Shown here in pieces: positions 16,171-25,138 of a DNA stretch of 39,743 nt. The stretch is taken from assembly GCA_011371355.1 (NCBI GenBank), contig DRQR01000178.1, positions 1-39,743 of the forward strand, read 5' to 3'. Below the pieces are notes generated by a model. The model worked only from the letters and a program-made list of their open reading frames with translations, did no database searches and was not told where the DNA came from. The stretch's first letter is position 1. Each line of letters starts with the position of its first letter. Origin of the DNA: Actinomycetota bacterium. Lineage in GTDB: Bacteria; Actinomycetota; Acidimicrobiia; Spongiisociales; UBA5794. Made by a program: the position numbers and the translations under genes.

Positions 16171-17667
16171 ATGTCAACCGACACCCTGGAGGCTCCCGCC
16201 GAGACGACCGAGGCGTCGACGGCGGAGGAGGCGACCGAGGCGTCCCCGCCGGCCGACGAGACGACCGACGGCGCGCCGGTCGAGACCCTGCTCCTCTTCT
16301 CCCCCTGGGCACCCGAGGCGCTCCGGCAGCGGCTCGACGCGCTCGCCCTCGAACTCGTCGACGACCCCGATCGACTCCCCGAAGCCCGGGGCGTGCTCGT
16401 CGCCACCCGATACGCGCCCCCCGACGCGGTCTCCGAGCTCGCCGGTCTCGAGGTCCCCGACGGGATCCCGGTCATCGTCCTCGCCCATCCCGCCGGCGAA
16501 CACACCGCCGCCCGGCTCATGGCCTCGGGGGGTACGGCGATCGTCGCCGAGGGCAACGAGGACGCGATCCGGCGCCACCTCGAGGGAGGTCCCCCCGAAG
16601 AGGACGTCCTCGACACCTACGCCCAGCGGCTCGAGCGGACCGCCGCCGAGAGCGACGTGACGATCTTCGATCGCGACCCCGCGTCGAACCTGCCGGGACC
16701 GGCCGCCCTCGACGAACGCCTCGCCATCTTGACCCAGACCGGCCAGATCCCCCGCTACGGCGCGGTACGGGTGCTCGGTTCCCCCTCGGCCCGTCTGGGC
16801 CGAGACGCCGACGTCCTCCTGCGTCGGCGCCTCGGGTCGCAGTTCCGCCACGCCTGCCGAGCCGAGGGCGCCGACATCTTCGCCCTCGGACCCCGCGAGT
16901 ACGCGGTGATCGCCGAGCACCTGGGAGCCGACGACTTCACCCTCCTGGGGACCCGCCTCGCCGCGATCGCCGAGACCTTCGCCCCGGACCGATCGTCCCC
17001 GCTCGTGTTGGCCATGGGCCATGCCGGCCCCGAGTCGGCGACGGACATCGCCACGGTCCGGGAACTCGCCGAACGGGGTCTCGCGGCGTGCCTCGACGGC
17101 AGCTACGGCGACCGGATCGTCGGAGCCGAGAGCCTGACGAGGATCTTCTCGGCGACGACCGAGCTCGAGGCCCTCCTCGAGGCCGTCGAGACCATCGAAC
17201 AGACCGACCCCCACGGTCCCGGCCACGCCGAGCGGGTGGAGACGATCGCCGCGGAGATCGCCGGACGCCTCGGTATCGAAGGCCGTCGCATGGCCGCGCT
17301 CCGGCTGGCCGCCCGCCTCCACGACGTCGGGAAGGTTCGGCTCGATCCCGACGAGCGGTTCGCCGCCGACGCCGACGGCTACCGCCGCCATCCCGAACTC
17401 GGCGCCGAGATCGTGCGGATCCCGGCCGGGGACCTCGTCGCGGATGCGATCCGCGGCCACCACGAGCGCTGGGACGGCAGCGGCTTCCCCGACGGCGCCT
17501 CCGGCGTCGACATCCCCCTCGAGGCGAGGATCCTCGCCGTGGCCGACGCCCTCGATCGCCACGGCTCCGGCGCCGGGTGCACCCCGGAGGCCGTGGCGGC
17601 GATCCGTGAGGAGGCCGGGAGCCGCTTCGACCCGACGGTGACCGGGGTGCTCGACGAGGAGCCCTGA
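16171..17667 (+). CDS. HD-GYP-type (GFP variant) cyclic-di-GMP phosphodiesterase-like protein with degenerate GGDEF N-terminus
   Basis: Start MSTDTLEAPAETTE with AAGGAGG upstream. HDVGKVRLD, HPELGAEIVR, IRGHHERWDGSGFPDGASGVDIPLEARILAVADALD; N-terminal LPGPAALDERLAIL...ALGPREYAVI resembles a decayed GGDEF domain. Confidence 0.82.
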   Translation: MSTDTLEAPAETTEASTAEEATEASPPADETTDGAPVETLLLFSPWAPEALRQRLDALALELVDDPDRLPEARGVLVATRYAPPDAVSELAGLEVPDGIPVIVLAHPAGEHTAARLMASGGTAIVAEGNEDAIRRHLEGGPPEEDVLDTYAQRLERTAAESDVTIFDRDPASNLPGPAALDERLAILTQTGQIPRYGAVRVLGSPSARLGRDADVLLRRRLGSQFRHACRAEGADIFALGPREYAVIAEHLGADDFTLLGTRLAAIAETFAPDRSSPLVLAMGHAGPESATDIATVRELAERGLAACLDGSYGDRIVGAESLTRIFSATTELEALLEAVETIEQTDPHGPGHAERVETIAAEIAGRLGIEGRRMAALRLAARLHDVGKVRLDPDERFAADADGYRRHPELGAEIVRIPAGDLVADAIRGHHERWDGSGFPDGASGVDIPLEARILAVADALDRHGSGAGCTPEAVAAIREEAGSRFDPTVTGVLDEEP

Positions 17668-17670
17668 GGG

Positions 17671-17895
17671 TCAGGACTCGACGACGCGCACCTCGTCGCT
17701 CCGCCGGCGAGGCCGCTCCATCGACCGTGCGAGGAGGGCGATCCCGAGCCGCCCGAAGGTGACGACGAGTCGAACGGCCACGAAGACGATCGCTGCCCGG
17801 AGCCCCGCCTCGGCCATCGTGAGCTGACCGTGGAGGAGCATCCACCCCACCGGCAGGAGGGCGACGAGCCCGGCCACCGCGGCGATCCTCCGCAC
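17671..17895 (-). CDS. Small two-TM hypothetical membrane protein
   Basis: 74 aa, hydrophobic segments, immediately downstream of FlhF-like gene (stop at 17896). Confidence 0.6.
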   Translation of the reverse strand: MRRIAAVAGLVALLPVGWMLLHGQLTMAEAGLRAAIVFVAVRLVVTFGRLGIALLARSMERPRRRSDEVRVVES

Positions 17896-18975
17896 TCAGA
17901 CCCTCCCGACGAGGCGACGGATCGCGAGGGCGACGTCCACGGGCCGGGCACGCACCATCGCCGAGGCGAAGCCGTCGACGGTCCCGAATCCCAAGGTGGC
18001 TCCCAGGGTGGTCGCGAGGTAGACGGCGTCGACGATCCCCCGATCCCCGGACCAGGACACGACGACGGGGTCCTCGACGAGCAACGCCCGCCAGGGCTCG
18101 TCGCCGACGACGAGATGCAGGCGTCGATCTCCCTTGACGAACGCGAGCCACTCGAGGTCGCGTGGACGCTCGGTCACCACCGAGCACACCGACCCCGAAT
18201 AGGGCGGCATCTCGGGAGGGCTGACGAGGGGGAGATCGAGGGGCGCGGCGAGCCGGTCGGCCTGGGCCCCCACGACGATCGTCGACACCGACGGGAGCGG
18301 CCCGCACAGCGGGGCCACCGCCGCGGCGATCCTCTCGATCCACGCGAGGTCGTCGGCGGGGTCGAGCTCGGCGGTCGCGTCGACGATCTCGGCGGGGAGG
18401 CCGATCCTCGCCAGGGCCGTCGTCGACCAGTCGACCCGCCCCAACCCGGGGGGAGCCGGGTCGTCCTCCACCCTCGGGGCGGCCTCACCGACCGGGGACG
18501 TCGTCTCGGCCGGTAGGGTCTCCGCGACGTCCGAGGCCGGAGCGCCGACCGTCGACGGGCCGGGGTCGGCGCCGTCGATGGTGACGCCGCCCGCCGCGTT
18601 CTCGGTGTCGGTGGACAGGGTGGTCGCCATCGGCCCGACGGCGGCGATCGGCTCGTCGGCGGTGCCGGAGGGCTCCGGCGGGTCGGGGACCTCGGGAGGC
18701 TCGAGACGTTCGAGGAGGAGCCTCCGGAAGACGTCGTCGGCCTCGTCGGCGGCCGCCACCATCTCGGAGAGGACCGCCTCGTGCCCGCCGGCGGGCCGGG
18801 CGACGACCTGAACCATCTCCTTGGCGAAGAATCCGCCGATCCCGCCACGGTGGATCCGGTTCGCCTCGACGATCTCGGCGTTCGGGCCGAGGCGGCGGGC
18901 GACCTCGGCGAGGGCCGCTTCGAGGTCGATGGCTTCGACGACGACGGGCTCAGACGTGGCTTGGTTCGTGTGCAT
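17896..18975 (-). CDS. FlhF-like protein lacking the SRP GTPase P-loop
   Basis: N-term VEAIDLEAALAEVARRLGPNAEIVEANRIHRGGIGGFFAKEMVQVVA resembles FlhF N-terminal domain; flhB-flhA-flhF position; no GxxxxGKT in the whole ORF. Confidence 0.6.
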   Translation of the reverse strand: MHTNQATSEPVVVEAIDLEAALAEVARRLGPNAEIVEANRIHRGGIGGFFAKEMVQVVARPAGGHEAVLSEMVAAADEADDVFRRLLLERLEPPEVPDPPEPSGTADEPIAAVGPMATTLSTDTENAAGGVTIDGADPGPSTVGAPASDVAETLPAETTSPVGEAAPRVEDDPAPPGLGRVDWSTTALARIGLPAEIVDATAELDPADDLAWIERIAAAVAPLCGPLPSVSTIVVGAQADRLAAPLDLPLVSPPEMPPYSGSVCSVVTERPRDLEWLAFVKGDRRLHLVVGDEPWRALLVEDPVVVSWSGDRGIVDAVYLATTLGATLGFGTVDGFASAMVRARPVDVALAIRRLVGRV

Positions 18976-21016
18976 CCGTTGCTCCGATCACTCCGATTGC
19001 GACGAGTTCGATGTCTGGGGGGAGTTCTGGGTAGGCGAGGACGGGGAGATCGAGGCCCATCGAGCCGACGGTCCGCTGCAGCGGGGCGCGAAGCGCCGAA
19101 CCGCAGACGATCGCCGCGGGGAGGCCGCGTCGTGCCGCCTCGGTGGCCCAGCGCTCGACCTCCTGCTGGAGGGAGGCGAGGCGAGCGGCGTCGATCGCGA
19201 GCAGCTTCGTGCCGTCGGCGTCCCGGATCGCCTCGTGGAGGCCGGCCTCGAGCGCGGGCTCGAGGGTGATGACTCCGAGCTTGCCGTCCTCGACGATGGC
19301 GGTGACGATCCAGCGTCCCACGGCGACCCGGGCGGCGGCGACGAGGGCCTCGACGTCGTGGGTCTCCCTCGCCTTGAGGGCGACGGCCTCGACGATCGGA
19401 CCCAGGTCGCGGATGGACACCCGCTCTCGGAGGAGTCCGCGGAGCACCTCGTGGAGGAGACCGAGGGGCAGGTACTCCGTCCCCACCTCGGCGGCGAGGA
19501 CCGGCTCGTCGTAGCGGAGCCCCTCGACGAGCCGCTGGACGTCCTGCCGACTGAGCAGCGCCGGAGCGTTCGTGCGGACGGCCTCGGCGAGATGGGTGAC
19601 GAGCACCGACGCCCGATCGACGACCGTCGCACCGGTGGCCGCCGCCGTGGCCCGGGCCGACTCGGGGATCCAGAAGGCGGGGAGCCCGAAGACCGGCTCG
19701 ACGGTCTCGATGCCCCCCAGTCCCCGGAGCTCCGCACCGTCGTCGATCGGCAGGGCGAGCACCTGGTCGCGGGGTGCCATCCCCCGTCCGATCTCCGTGC
19801 CGCGAAGGACGATCGTGTAGGTCGCCGGCGGGAGGGTGGCGTCGTCGCGGGTCCGGACGAGGGGCATGACGATCCCGAGCTCGAGGGCGATCTGGTGTCG
19901 GAGCGCCCGGACCCGATCGAGGAGGTCGCCCCCGGCCGCGGTGTCGATGAGGTCGAGGATGTCGTAGGAGAGCCGGAGCTCGAGGGGCTCGACCCGCATC
20001 TCGCCGATGATCGCCTCCGGATCCTCGGGGTCGACGGCGAGCCGCGGCGTCTCGTCGTCGTCCGCCTCGGCCTCGCCGCCGCTGGGTCGATCGAGCCGTG
20101 AGGCGACCGCATAGAGGGCCGCGGCCACCGCGAAGAAGGGGATCTTCGGGAATCCCGGGAGCAGCCCGAGTCCGGCGACCCCGGCGGCTGCGTAGACGAG
20201 GGCCCGTCGGGAGCCGAAGAGCTGGAGACCGATCTGCTCTCCCATGTCGTTCTCGGTCCCCACCCGGGTCACGAGCAGGCCCGTCGACAGGGAGATGAGC
20301 AAGGCGGGGAGCTGGGAGACGAGGCCGTCGCCGACCGACAGGAGCACGTAGGTGTCGACGGCCTCCGAGAAGGTCATTCCCCGCGAGCTGAGGCCGATCG
20401 CCAGGCCCCCGATGAGGTTGATCGCCACGATGATCACCGAGGCGATCGCGTCGCCCTTGACGAACTTCGAGGCACCGTCCATCGCCCCGTAGAAGTCCGC
20501 CTCGGCGGCGATCCGTTTCCGGGCTTCCCGTGCCTGGGCCTCGTCGATGAGCCCCGAGGCGAGGTCGGCGTCGATGGCCATCTGCTTGCCGGGCATGGCG
20601 TCGAGGGTGAACCGGGCGCCCACCTCGGCCACCCGGGTGGACCCGTTCGTGATGACGACGAACTGGATGACGATGAGGATGAGGAACACCACGAGGCCCA
20701 CCACCACCGAACCCCCGACCACGTAGCTGCCGAAGGTGGCGATGACCTTCCCGGCGTCCCCTTCGAGGAGGATGAGCCGCGTCGACGACACGTTGAGGGC
20801 GAGCCGCGCCATGGTGGTGATGAGGAGCAGGGAGGGGAAGATCGCGAAGTCGAGGCTGTCCCGCAGGAAGATCGTCCCGACGAGGATGAGGATCGCCAGG
20901 GTGATGTTCGCCGCGAGGAGGAGGTCGAGGAACCGCGGCGAGATCGGCACGATCATGAGGAGGACGATCGCCACGAGGGTCAGGGGCACCGCGTTCGACG
21001 GTCGGAGACGCCTCAT
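18950..21016 (-). CDS. flhA: Flagellar export protein FlhA
   Basis: 688 aa; MRRLRPSNAVPLTLVAIVLLMIVPISPRFLDLLLAANITLAILIL...GSTRVAEVGARFTLDAMPGKQMAIDADLASGLID (FHIPEP signature). Confidence 0.98.
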   Translation of the reverse strand: MRRLRPSNAVPLTLVAIVLLMIVPISPRFLDLLLAANITLAILILVGTIFLRDSLDFAIFPSLLLITTMARLALNVSSTRLILLEGDAGKVIATFGSYVVGGSVVVGLVVFLILIVIQFVVITNGSTRVAEVGARFTLDAMPGKQMAIDADLASGLIDEAQAREARKRIAAEADFYGAMDGASKFVKGDAIASVIIVAINLIGGLAIGLSSRGMTFSEAVDTYVLLSVGDGLVSQLPALLISLSTGLLVTRVGTENDMGEQIGLQLFGSRRALVYAAAGVAGLGLLPGFPKIPFFAVAAALYAVASRLDRPSGGEAEADDDETPRLAVDPEDPEAIIGEMRVEPLELRLSYDILDLIDTAAGGDLLDRVRALRHQIALELGIVMPLVRTRDDATLPPATYTIVLRGTEIGRGMAPRDQVLALPIDDGAELRGLGGIETVEPVFGLPAFWIPESARATAAATGATVVDRASVLVTHLAEAVRTNAPALLSRQDVQRLVEGLRYDEPVLAAEVGTEYLPLGLLHEVLRGLLRERVSIRDLGPIVEAVALKARETHDVEALVAAARVAVGRWIVTAIVEDGKLGVITLEPALEAGLHEAIRDADGTKLLAIDAARLASLQQEVERWATEAARRGLPAAIVCGSALRAPLQRTVGSMGLDLPVLAYPELPPDIELVAIGVIGATDAHEPSHV

Positions 21017-22059
21017 GCCACCCTCCTGCCGCGTCGGCGATAGGCGACGGCGAGCACCGCGGCGACGGCCTCGAAGAGCGCCGCGGGCACGTAGTGATCG
21101 AGCTTCACCGTCCGGAAGAGCGCACGAGCCACGGGCTTGTCCTCGACGACGACGACCCCGTGGCGGTAGGCCTCGGTGCGGATGCGGAGCGCGACGGCGT
21201 CGGCGCCCTTGGCCACGACCTTCGGCGCCGGATCACCGGGGCCGTACCGGAGCGCGACGGCGAGGTGGGTCGGGTTCGTGACCACCACGTCCGCCGAGGC
21301 GACGGCGAAGATCATCCGGTTCCGGGAGAGCTCCGCGGCCCGCCGACGACGCTGCTGCCGGACGAGCGGATCGCCCTCGGTGTTCTTGTGCTCTTCCTTG
21401 AGCTCCTGCCGGGTCATGCGGAGCTCCTTCTCGTTCCGCCACCAGGCGAACCCGAAGTCGGCGCCGGCGACGACGACGGCGAGGAGGGTGGCGCCGACGA
21501 GGATCCGCCATCCGACGCCCCCCACGGTGGCCGCGGCGGTGGCGAGGTCGACGGGGACGAGGGGACCCGACAGCGCCTCTTGCAGCGGGGCCCAGACGAC
21601 GAGGGCGAGGAGCCCGAGCTTCGCCGAGGTCTTCAGGAGGTTCCAACCGAAGACCGTGGGTTTGAACTGCTGGAGTCCCTTCGCCGGCGAGAGGTTCGAC
21701 ACCGTCGGCCGCAGCGTCTTCGGTGCGAGGTGGAAGCCCACCTGGAGGACGCCCCCGGCGATGCCGAGGAGGACGGCGAGGAGCAGGACCGGGACGACGC
21801 CCATCACGAGGAGCTCCACCACCGCGGCCCGGAACTCGTCGGTGAAACGCGCGGCGCCGGCGAGGAGGAAGAGGCGACGGCTCGAGACCGCCAATCGGGG
21901 CAGCGCGAGGGGAGCGACGAAGCGGACGACGGCGAGAAGGGCCACCATCGACAGGGCGATGGCGACCTCTGGGCTACGGGCGACGCGGCCCTCACGACGG
22001 GCCTCGCGTCGGCGTCTCGGTGTGGCCTTCTCGGTGCGGTCCTGGGACCGGCTCGTCAT
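21013..22059 (-). CDS. flhB: Flagellar export protein FlhB
   Basis: DRTEKATPRRRREARREGRVARSPE; autocleavage motif VVVTNPTHLAVALRYG. Confidence 0.97.
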   Translation of the reverse strand: MTSRSQDRTEKATPRRRREARREGRVARSPEVAIALSMVALLAVVRFVAPLALPRLAVSSRRLFLLAGAARFTDEFRAAVVELLVMGVVPVLLLAVLLGIAGGVLQVGFHLAPKTLRPTVSNLSPAKGLQQFKPTVFGWNLLKTSAKLGLLALVVWAPLQEALSGPLVPVDLATAAATVGGVGWRILVGATLLAVVVAGADFGFAWWRNEKELRMTRQELKEEHKNTEGDPLVRQQRRRRAAELSRNRMIFAVASADVVVTNPTHLAVALRYGPGDPAPKVVAKGADAVALRIRTEAYRHGVVVVEDKPVARALFRTVKLDHYVPAALFEAVAAVLAVAYRRRGRRVA

Positions 22060-22101
22060 GGGCGATGCTCCGCAACGTCGCAGCCGGTCCTTGGCCTCGT
22101 C

Positions 22102-22116
22102 GCCCGTTCCGTGGGC
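22102..22116 (-). promoter_or_regulatory. GGA-loop hairpin in flhB leader
   Basis: Minus-strand RNA GCCC-ACGGAAC-GGGC; a second GGA triloop UGC-GGA-GCA at 22066-22074 overlaps the SD. Confidence 0.38.
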
Positions 22117-22123
22117 TCGATAC

Positions 22124-22150
22124 CCGTCGGCGACCGCCGGGTGGTCTTTA
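22124..22150 (-). promoter_or_regulatory. Sigma28-like promoter motif upstream of flhB-flhA
   Basis: Minus strand TAAA-N15-GCCGACGG, in the fliR/flhB gap. Confidence 0.7.
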
Positions 22151-22162
22151 GCGGCGCCGGCC

Positions 22163-22924
22163 TCAGCTCCCGAAGGCCCGGGCGAGCTCCACGAACGCCT
22201 CCCGCATGATCCGGAGCGTCCCGGCGAGGGCGTCGGGCATGAGCACGACGACGACCGCGACGCTCGAGAGGCTCACGAGCAGCTTCAGGGGCAACCCGAC
22301 CATGAGGACGTTGGACTGGGGAGCGAACCGGGAGGCGATACCGAGGACGAGCTCGGTGACGAAGAGCGCGGTGAGGACCGGCATCGCGAGCTCGAGGGCG
22401 GAGAGGAAGAGGGTGCCGAGGAGGACGAGCGCCCCCTCGGCGATCGAGGGTGGCAGCGACAGCGACCCGGTCGTCGACACGGTGAGGAAGGACAGGGCGA
22501 GACCCTCGACGACGAGGCGATGACCGCCGACGGCGAAGAACAGCGCGAGGGCGACGACGTTGAAGGTTCGCGACAGGGGCGCCCCGCCGCTGCCGCTCAG
22601 GGGGTCGAACACCTCGGCGATCGACAGTCCCGAGGAGAAGTCGACGGCGCTGCCGGCCATGGCGAAGAGGTGGAACACGAGGCCGGTGAGGAACCCGAGG
22701 AGCGCGCCGACGGCCACGTTCGTGAGCACCCACACGACGAGCTCCCCGACGCCGGTGGGGATCACCGGCTCGCCGAAGAAGAGGCCGAGGACGACGACGA
22801 AGGCGAGACGGCCCGGGGCCGGGATCGCCCGGGCGTAGATCGGGGAGGCGAGGACGAACCCGGCGATGCGGGCGCTCGCCAGGGTGACCCCGAAGAAGAA
22901 GCCGGGTTCGAGCTGGAAGCTCAT
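22163..22924 (-). CDS. fliR: Flagellar export protein FliR
   Basis: 253 aa polytopic protein, ARIAGFVLASPIYARAIPAPGRLAFVVVLGLFFGEPV; between fliQ and flhB. Confidence 0.95.
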   Translation of the reverse strand: MSFQLEPGFFFGVTLASARIAGFVLASPIYARAIPAPGRLAFVVVLGLFFGEPVIPTGVGELVVWVLTNVAVGALLGFLTGLVFHLFAMAGSAVDFSSGLSIAEVFDPLSGSGGAPLSRTFNVVALALFFAVGGHRLVVEGLALSFLTVSTTGSLSLPPSIAEGALVLLGTLFLSALELAMPVLTALFVTELVLGIASRFAPQSNVLMVGLPLKLLVSLSSVAVVVVLMPDALAGTLRIMREAFVELARAFGS

Positions 22925-23187
22925 CCGATCCCCGCGATCATGCCCCAGAGCTCCCGTACCCAGGTGGTGAGCTCCCGGATCATCCAGTTGCCGCCGAGGA
23001 GGACGACGAGTCCGGTGGCGACGAGCTTGGGAACGAAGGTCAGGGTCATCTCCTGGATCTGGGTGATCGTCTGGACGACCGAGACGACGACCCCGACGAC
23101 GAGCGCCGCCATGAGCATCGGCCCGGCGAGCTCGGCGCCGATCGCGAAGGCCTCTTGGGCGATCCGGAGGACCTCGACGTCGGTCAT
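22921..23187 (-). CDS. fliQ: Flagellar export protein FliQ
   Basis: 88 aa, two TM: VVGVVVSVVQTITQIQEMTLTFVPKL. Confidence 0.96.
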   Translation of the reverse strand: MTDVEVLRIAQEAFAIGAELAGPMLMAALVVGVVVSVVQTITQIQEMTLTFVPKLVATGLVVLLGGNWMIRELTTWVRELWGMIAGIG

Positions 23188-24023
23188 CCGGCGACTCCGA
23201 CCGACTGGACGACGGAGCCGATGATGAGGGCCCAGCCGTTGACGAGCACGAAGAGGAGGAGCTTGAGGGGCAGGGAGATGAACACCGGCGGCAACATCAC
23301 CATCCCCAAGGACATGAGCACCGCCGAGACGACGAGGTCGATGATGAGGAACGGGACGTAGATGAGGAACCCGATCATGAACGCGGTGGTCAGCTCCGAG
23401 ACCACGAAGGCGGGGATGAGGGTCGCCATCTCGACGTCCTCGGGCGTGTCCGGTTTCTCGGCTCCCGACAGGGAGAGGAAGAGCGCGAGGTCCTCCTCCC
23501 GGGTCTGGTCGAGCATGAACCGCTTCAAGGGCTCCGAGGCACGGTCGATCGCCTCGGCCTGGCCGATCTCCCCGGCGAGGAAGGGGTCGACGGCCTCGGC
23601 CTTGATCGACGAGATGACCGGGGACATCACGAAGAGCGTCAGGAAGAGGGCGAGGCCGACGAGCACCGGGGTGGGTGGCAGGTTCTGGATCCCGATCGCG
23701 TTCCTCGTCAACCCGAGGACCACCACGAATCGGGTGAACGACGTGGTGAGGAGGACGAGGAGGGGGACGATGGAGGCGACGGCGAGCATGACGACGACGA
23801 GCACGGCACGGGAGATCCCGTCGCCCTCGCCGTCGATGGTGATCCCCACTTCGGGGACGGGCGCCGGCTCGGGCACGTCGACGACTTCGACGATCGGCGG
23901 GTTCGACTCGACGCCGATCGGTCCGGAGGGATCGTCGGGGACCTGGGCACCTGCCGGTGCGGCGAGGAGCCAGGAGCAGGCGATCGCCAGGAGGATGGCG
24001 AGGAGCTCACGACGTCGGGACAC
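23184..24023 (-). CDS. fliP: Flagellar export protein FliP
   Basis: Signal peptide then VPLLVLLTTSFTRFVVVLGLTRNAIGIQNLPPTPVLVGLALFLTLFVMSPV; LIDLVVSAVLMSLGMVMLPPVFISLPLKLLLFVLVNGW. Confidence 0.97.
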   Translation of the reverse strand: MSRRRELLAILLAIACSWLLAAPAGAQVPDDPSGPIGVESNPPIVEVVDVPEPAPVPEVGITIDGEGDGISRAVLVVVMLAVASIVPLLVLLTTSFTRFVVVLGLTRNAIGIQNLPPTPVLVGLALFLTLFVMSPVISSIKAEAVDPFLAGEIGQAEAIDRASEPLKRFMLDQTREEDLALFLSLSGAEKPDTPEDVEMATLIPAFVVSELTTAFMIGFLIYVPFLIIDLVVSAVLMSLGMVMLPPVFISLPLKLLLFVLVNGWALIIGSVVQSVGVAG

Positions 24024-24372
24024 GCGGCCTCCAGGGGTCCTTGGCGGGCCTGCGCACGGTCATGTGCTGCAGGCGCGCGACGAGGCCCGTCCCTGGGGCG
24101 TTCGCGTGGCGATCCTCCTTCGTGGAGACCGCGGTGCCGAGCTCGGTGATGGGGGTGATCCCGCCTTCGGCGACCCCGACGAGGAATCGCCGGCCGTCGA
24201 CCTCGACGACGGCGACCGAGAGGTTCTTGCCGAGGGCTGCCCGGGCACGCACCCGGAGTCCGTCGGCGGGCCCGACGCCGGCCCGGCGGGTCCACCCATG
24301 CACGAGGAGGGGGATCGCCACGACGACGGCGAAGGCGGGAACGAGGCGGCCGAGGAGGTCGGAGAGGTCCAT
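24007..24372 (-). CDS. fliO: FliO-like flagellar export protein
   Basis: From MDLSDLLGRLVPAFAVVVAIPLLVHGW (24372); single TM plus ARAALGKNLSVAVVEVDGRRFLVGVAEGGITPITEL; between fliN and fliP. Confidence 0.8.
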   Translation of the reverse strand: MDLSDLLGRLVPAFAVVVAIPLLVHGWTRRAGVGPADGLRVRARAALGKNLSVAVVEVDGRRFLVGVAEGGITPITELGTAVSTKEDRHANAPGTGLVARLQHMTVRRPAKDPWRPRVPTS

Positions 24373-24385
24373 GGTCACGTCCGGG

Positions 24386-25138
24386 TCACGGCCGGGAGAC
24401 GACCTCGGTGATCCGCACGCCGAGCTCGTCGTCGACGACGACGACCTCTCCCCTGGCGACGAGGGTCCCGTTGACGTACACGGCCACTTCCGAGTCGGCG
24501 GGTCGGTCGAGTTCGACGATGCTGCCCTCGACGAGGGAGAGGAGCTCCCGGACCCGCAGCTCGGCCCGGCCGAGCTCGACGGTGACCTCCATGGCGACGT
24601 CGGCGAGCACGCTGAGATCTCGCAGGGCCCCGCTCCGGTGACCGTCGCGGAGGTCGGGGTAGGAGGCGGGAGCCACGCCCTGGGGCCCGGAGGACGCGAC
24701 CGGATCGTCCTCGGATCGGGCCGCCAGGGCGGGCTCCACGTACCAGTGGGTGGGCACGTCGCCCTCCGCACCGGTGATCTGGGCGGTGAAGGTGTCGCCG
24801 TCGATGGCGGTGAGGTCGTCGACGCCGACCGGGGTCACCGACGTCACGGTGACCGAGGCCCCGTGCGCCTCGCCGAGCCGCGCGGCGAACTCCGCGACGA
24901 GGCCTTCGAGGGTCTCGGGTGGATCGACGAACCCGGCGGGCGCGGCGAGGCCGACCCGTCCGGCGAGGTCTCCACCGAGGGTGGCGACGACGGCGACGGG
25001 GTCGGCGCCGAGGTCGCCGTCGAGTCCGGCGACGACGGCCCCGACGCTCACGGCGGCGCCGTTGCGCTCGGCCCAGCCGGAGATCGCCGCTTCGACGACG
25101 CCGGCGAGATCGAGGGTCGTGGTCGTAGTGGTCATCAT
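24386..25138 (-). CDS. fliN: Flagellar motor switch protein FliN (with N-terminal extension)
   Basis: C-term DVAMEVTVELGRAELRVRELLSLVEGSIVELDRPADSEVAVYVNGTLVARGEVVVVDDELGVRITEVVS (SpoA domain). Confidence 0.92.
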   Translation of the reverse strand: MMTTTTTTLDLAGVVEAAISGWAERNGAAVSVGAVVAGLDGDLGADPVAVVATLGGDLAGRVGLAAPAGFVDPPETLEGLVAEFAARLGEAHGASVTVTSVTPVGVDDLTAIDGDTFTAQITGAEGDVPTHWYVEPALAARSEDDPVASSGPQGVAPASYPDLRDGHRSGALRDLSVLADVAMEVTVELGRAELRVRELLSLVEGSIVELDRPADSEVAVYVNGTLVARGEVVVVDDELGVRITEVVSRP

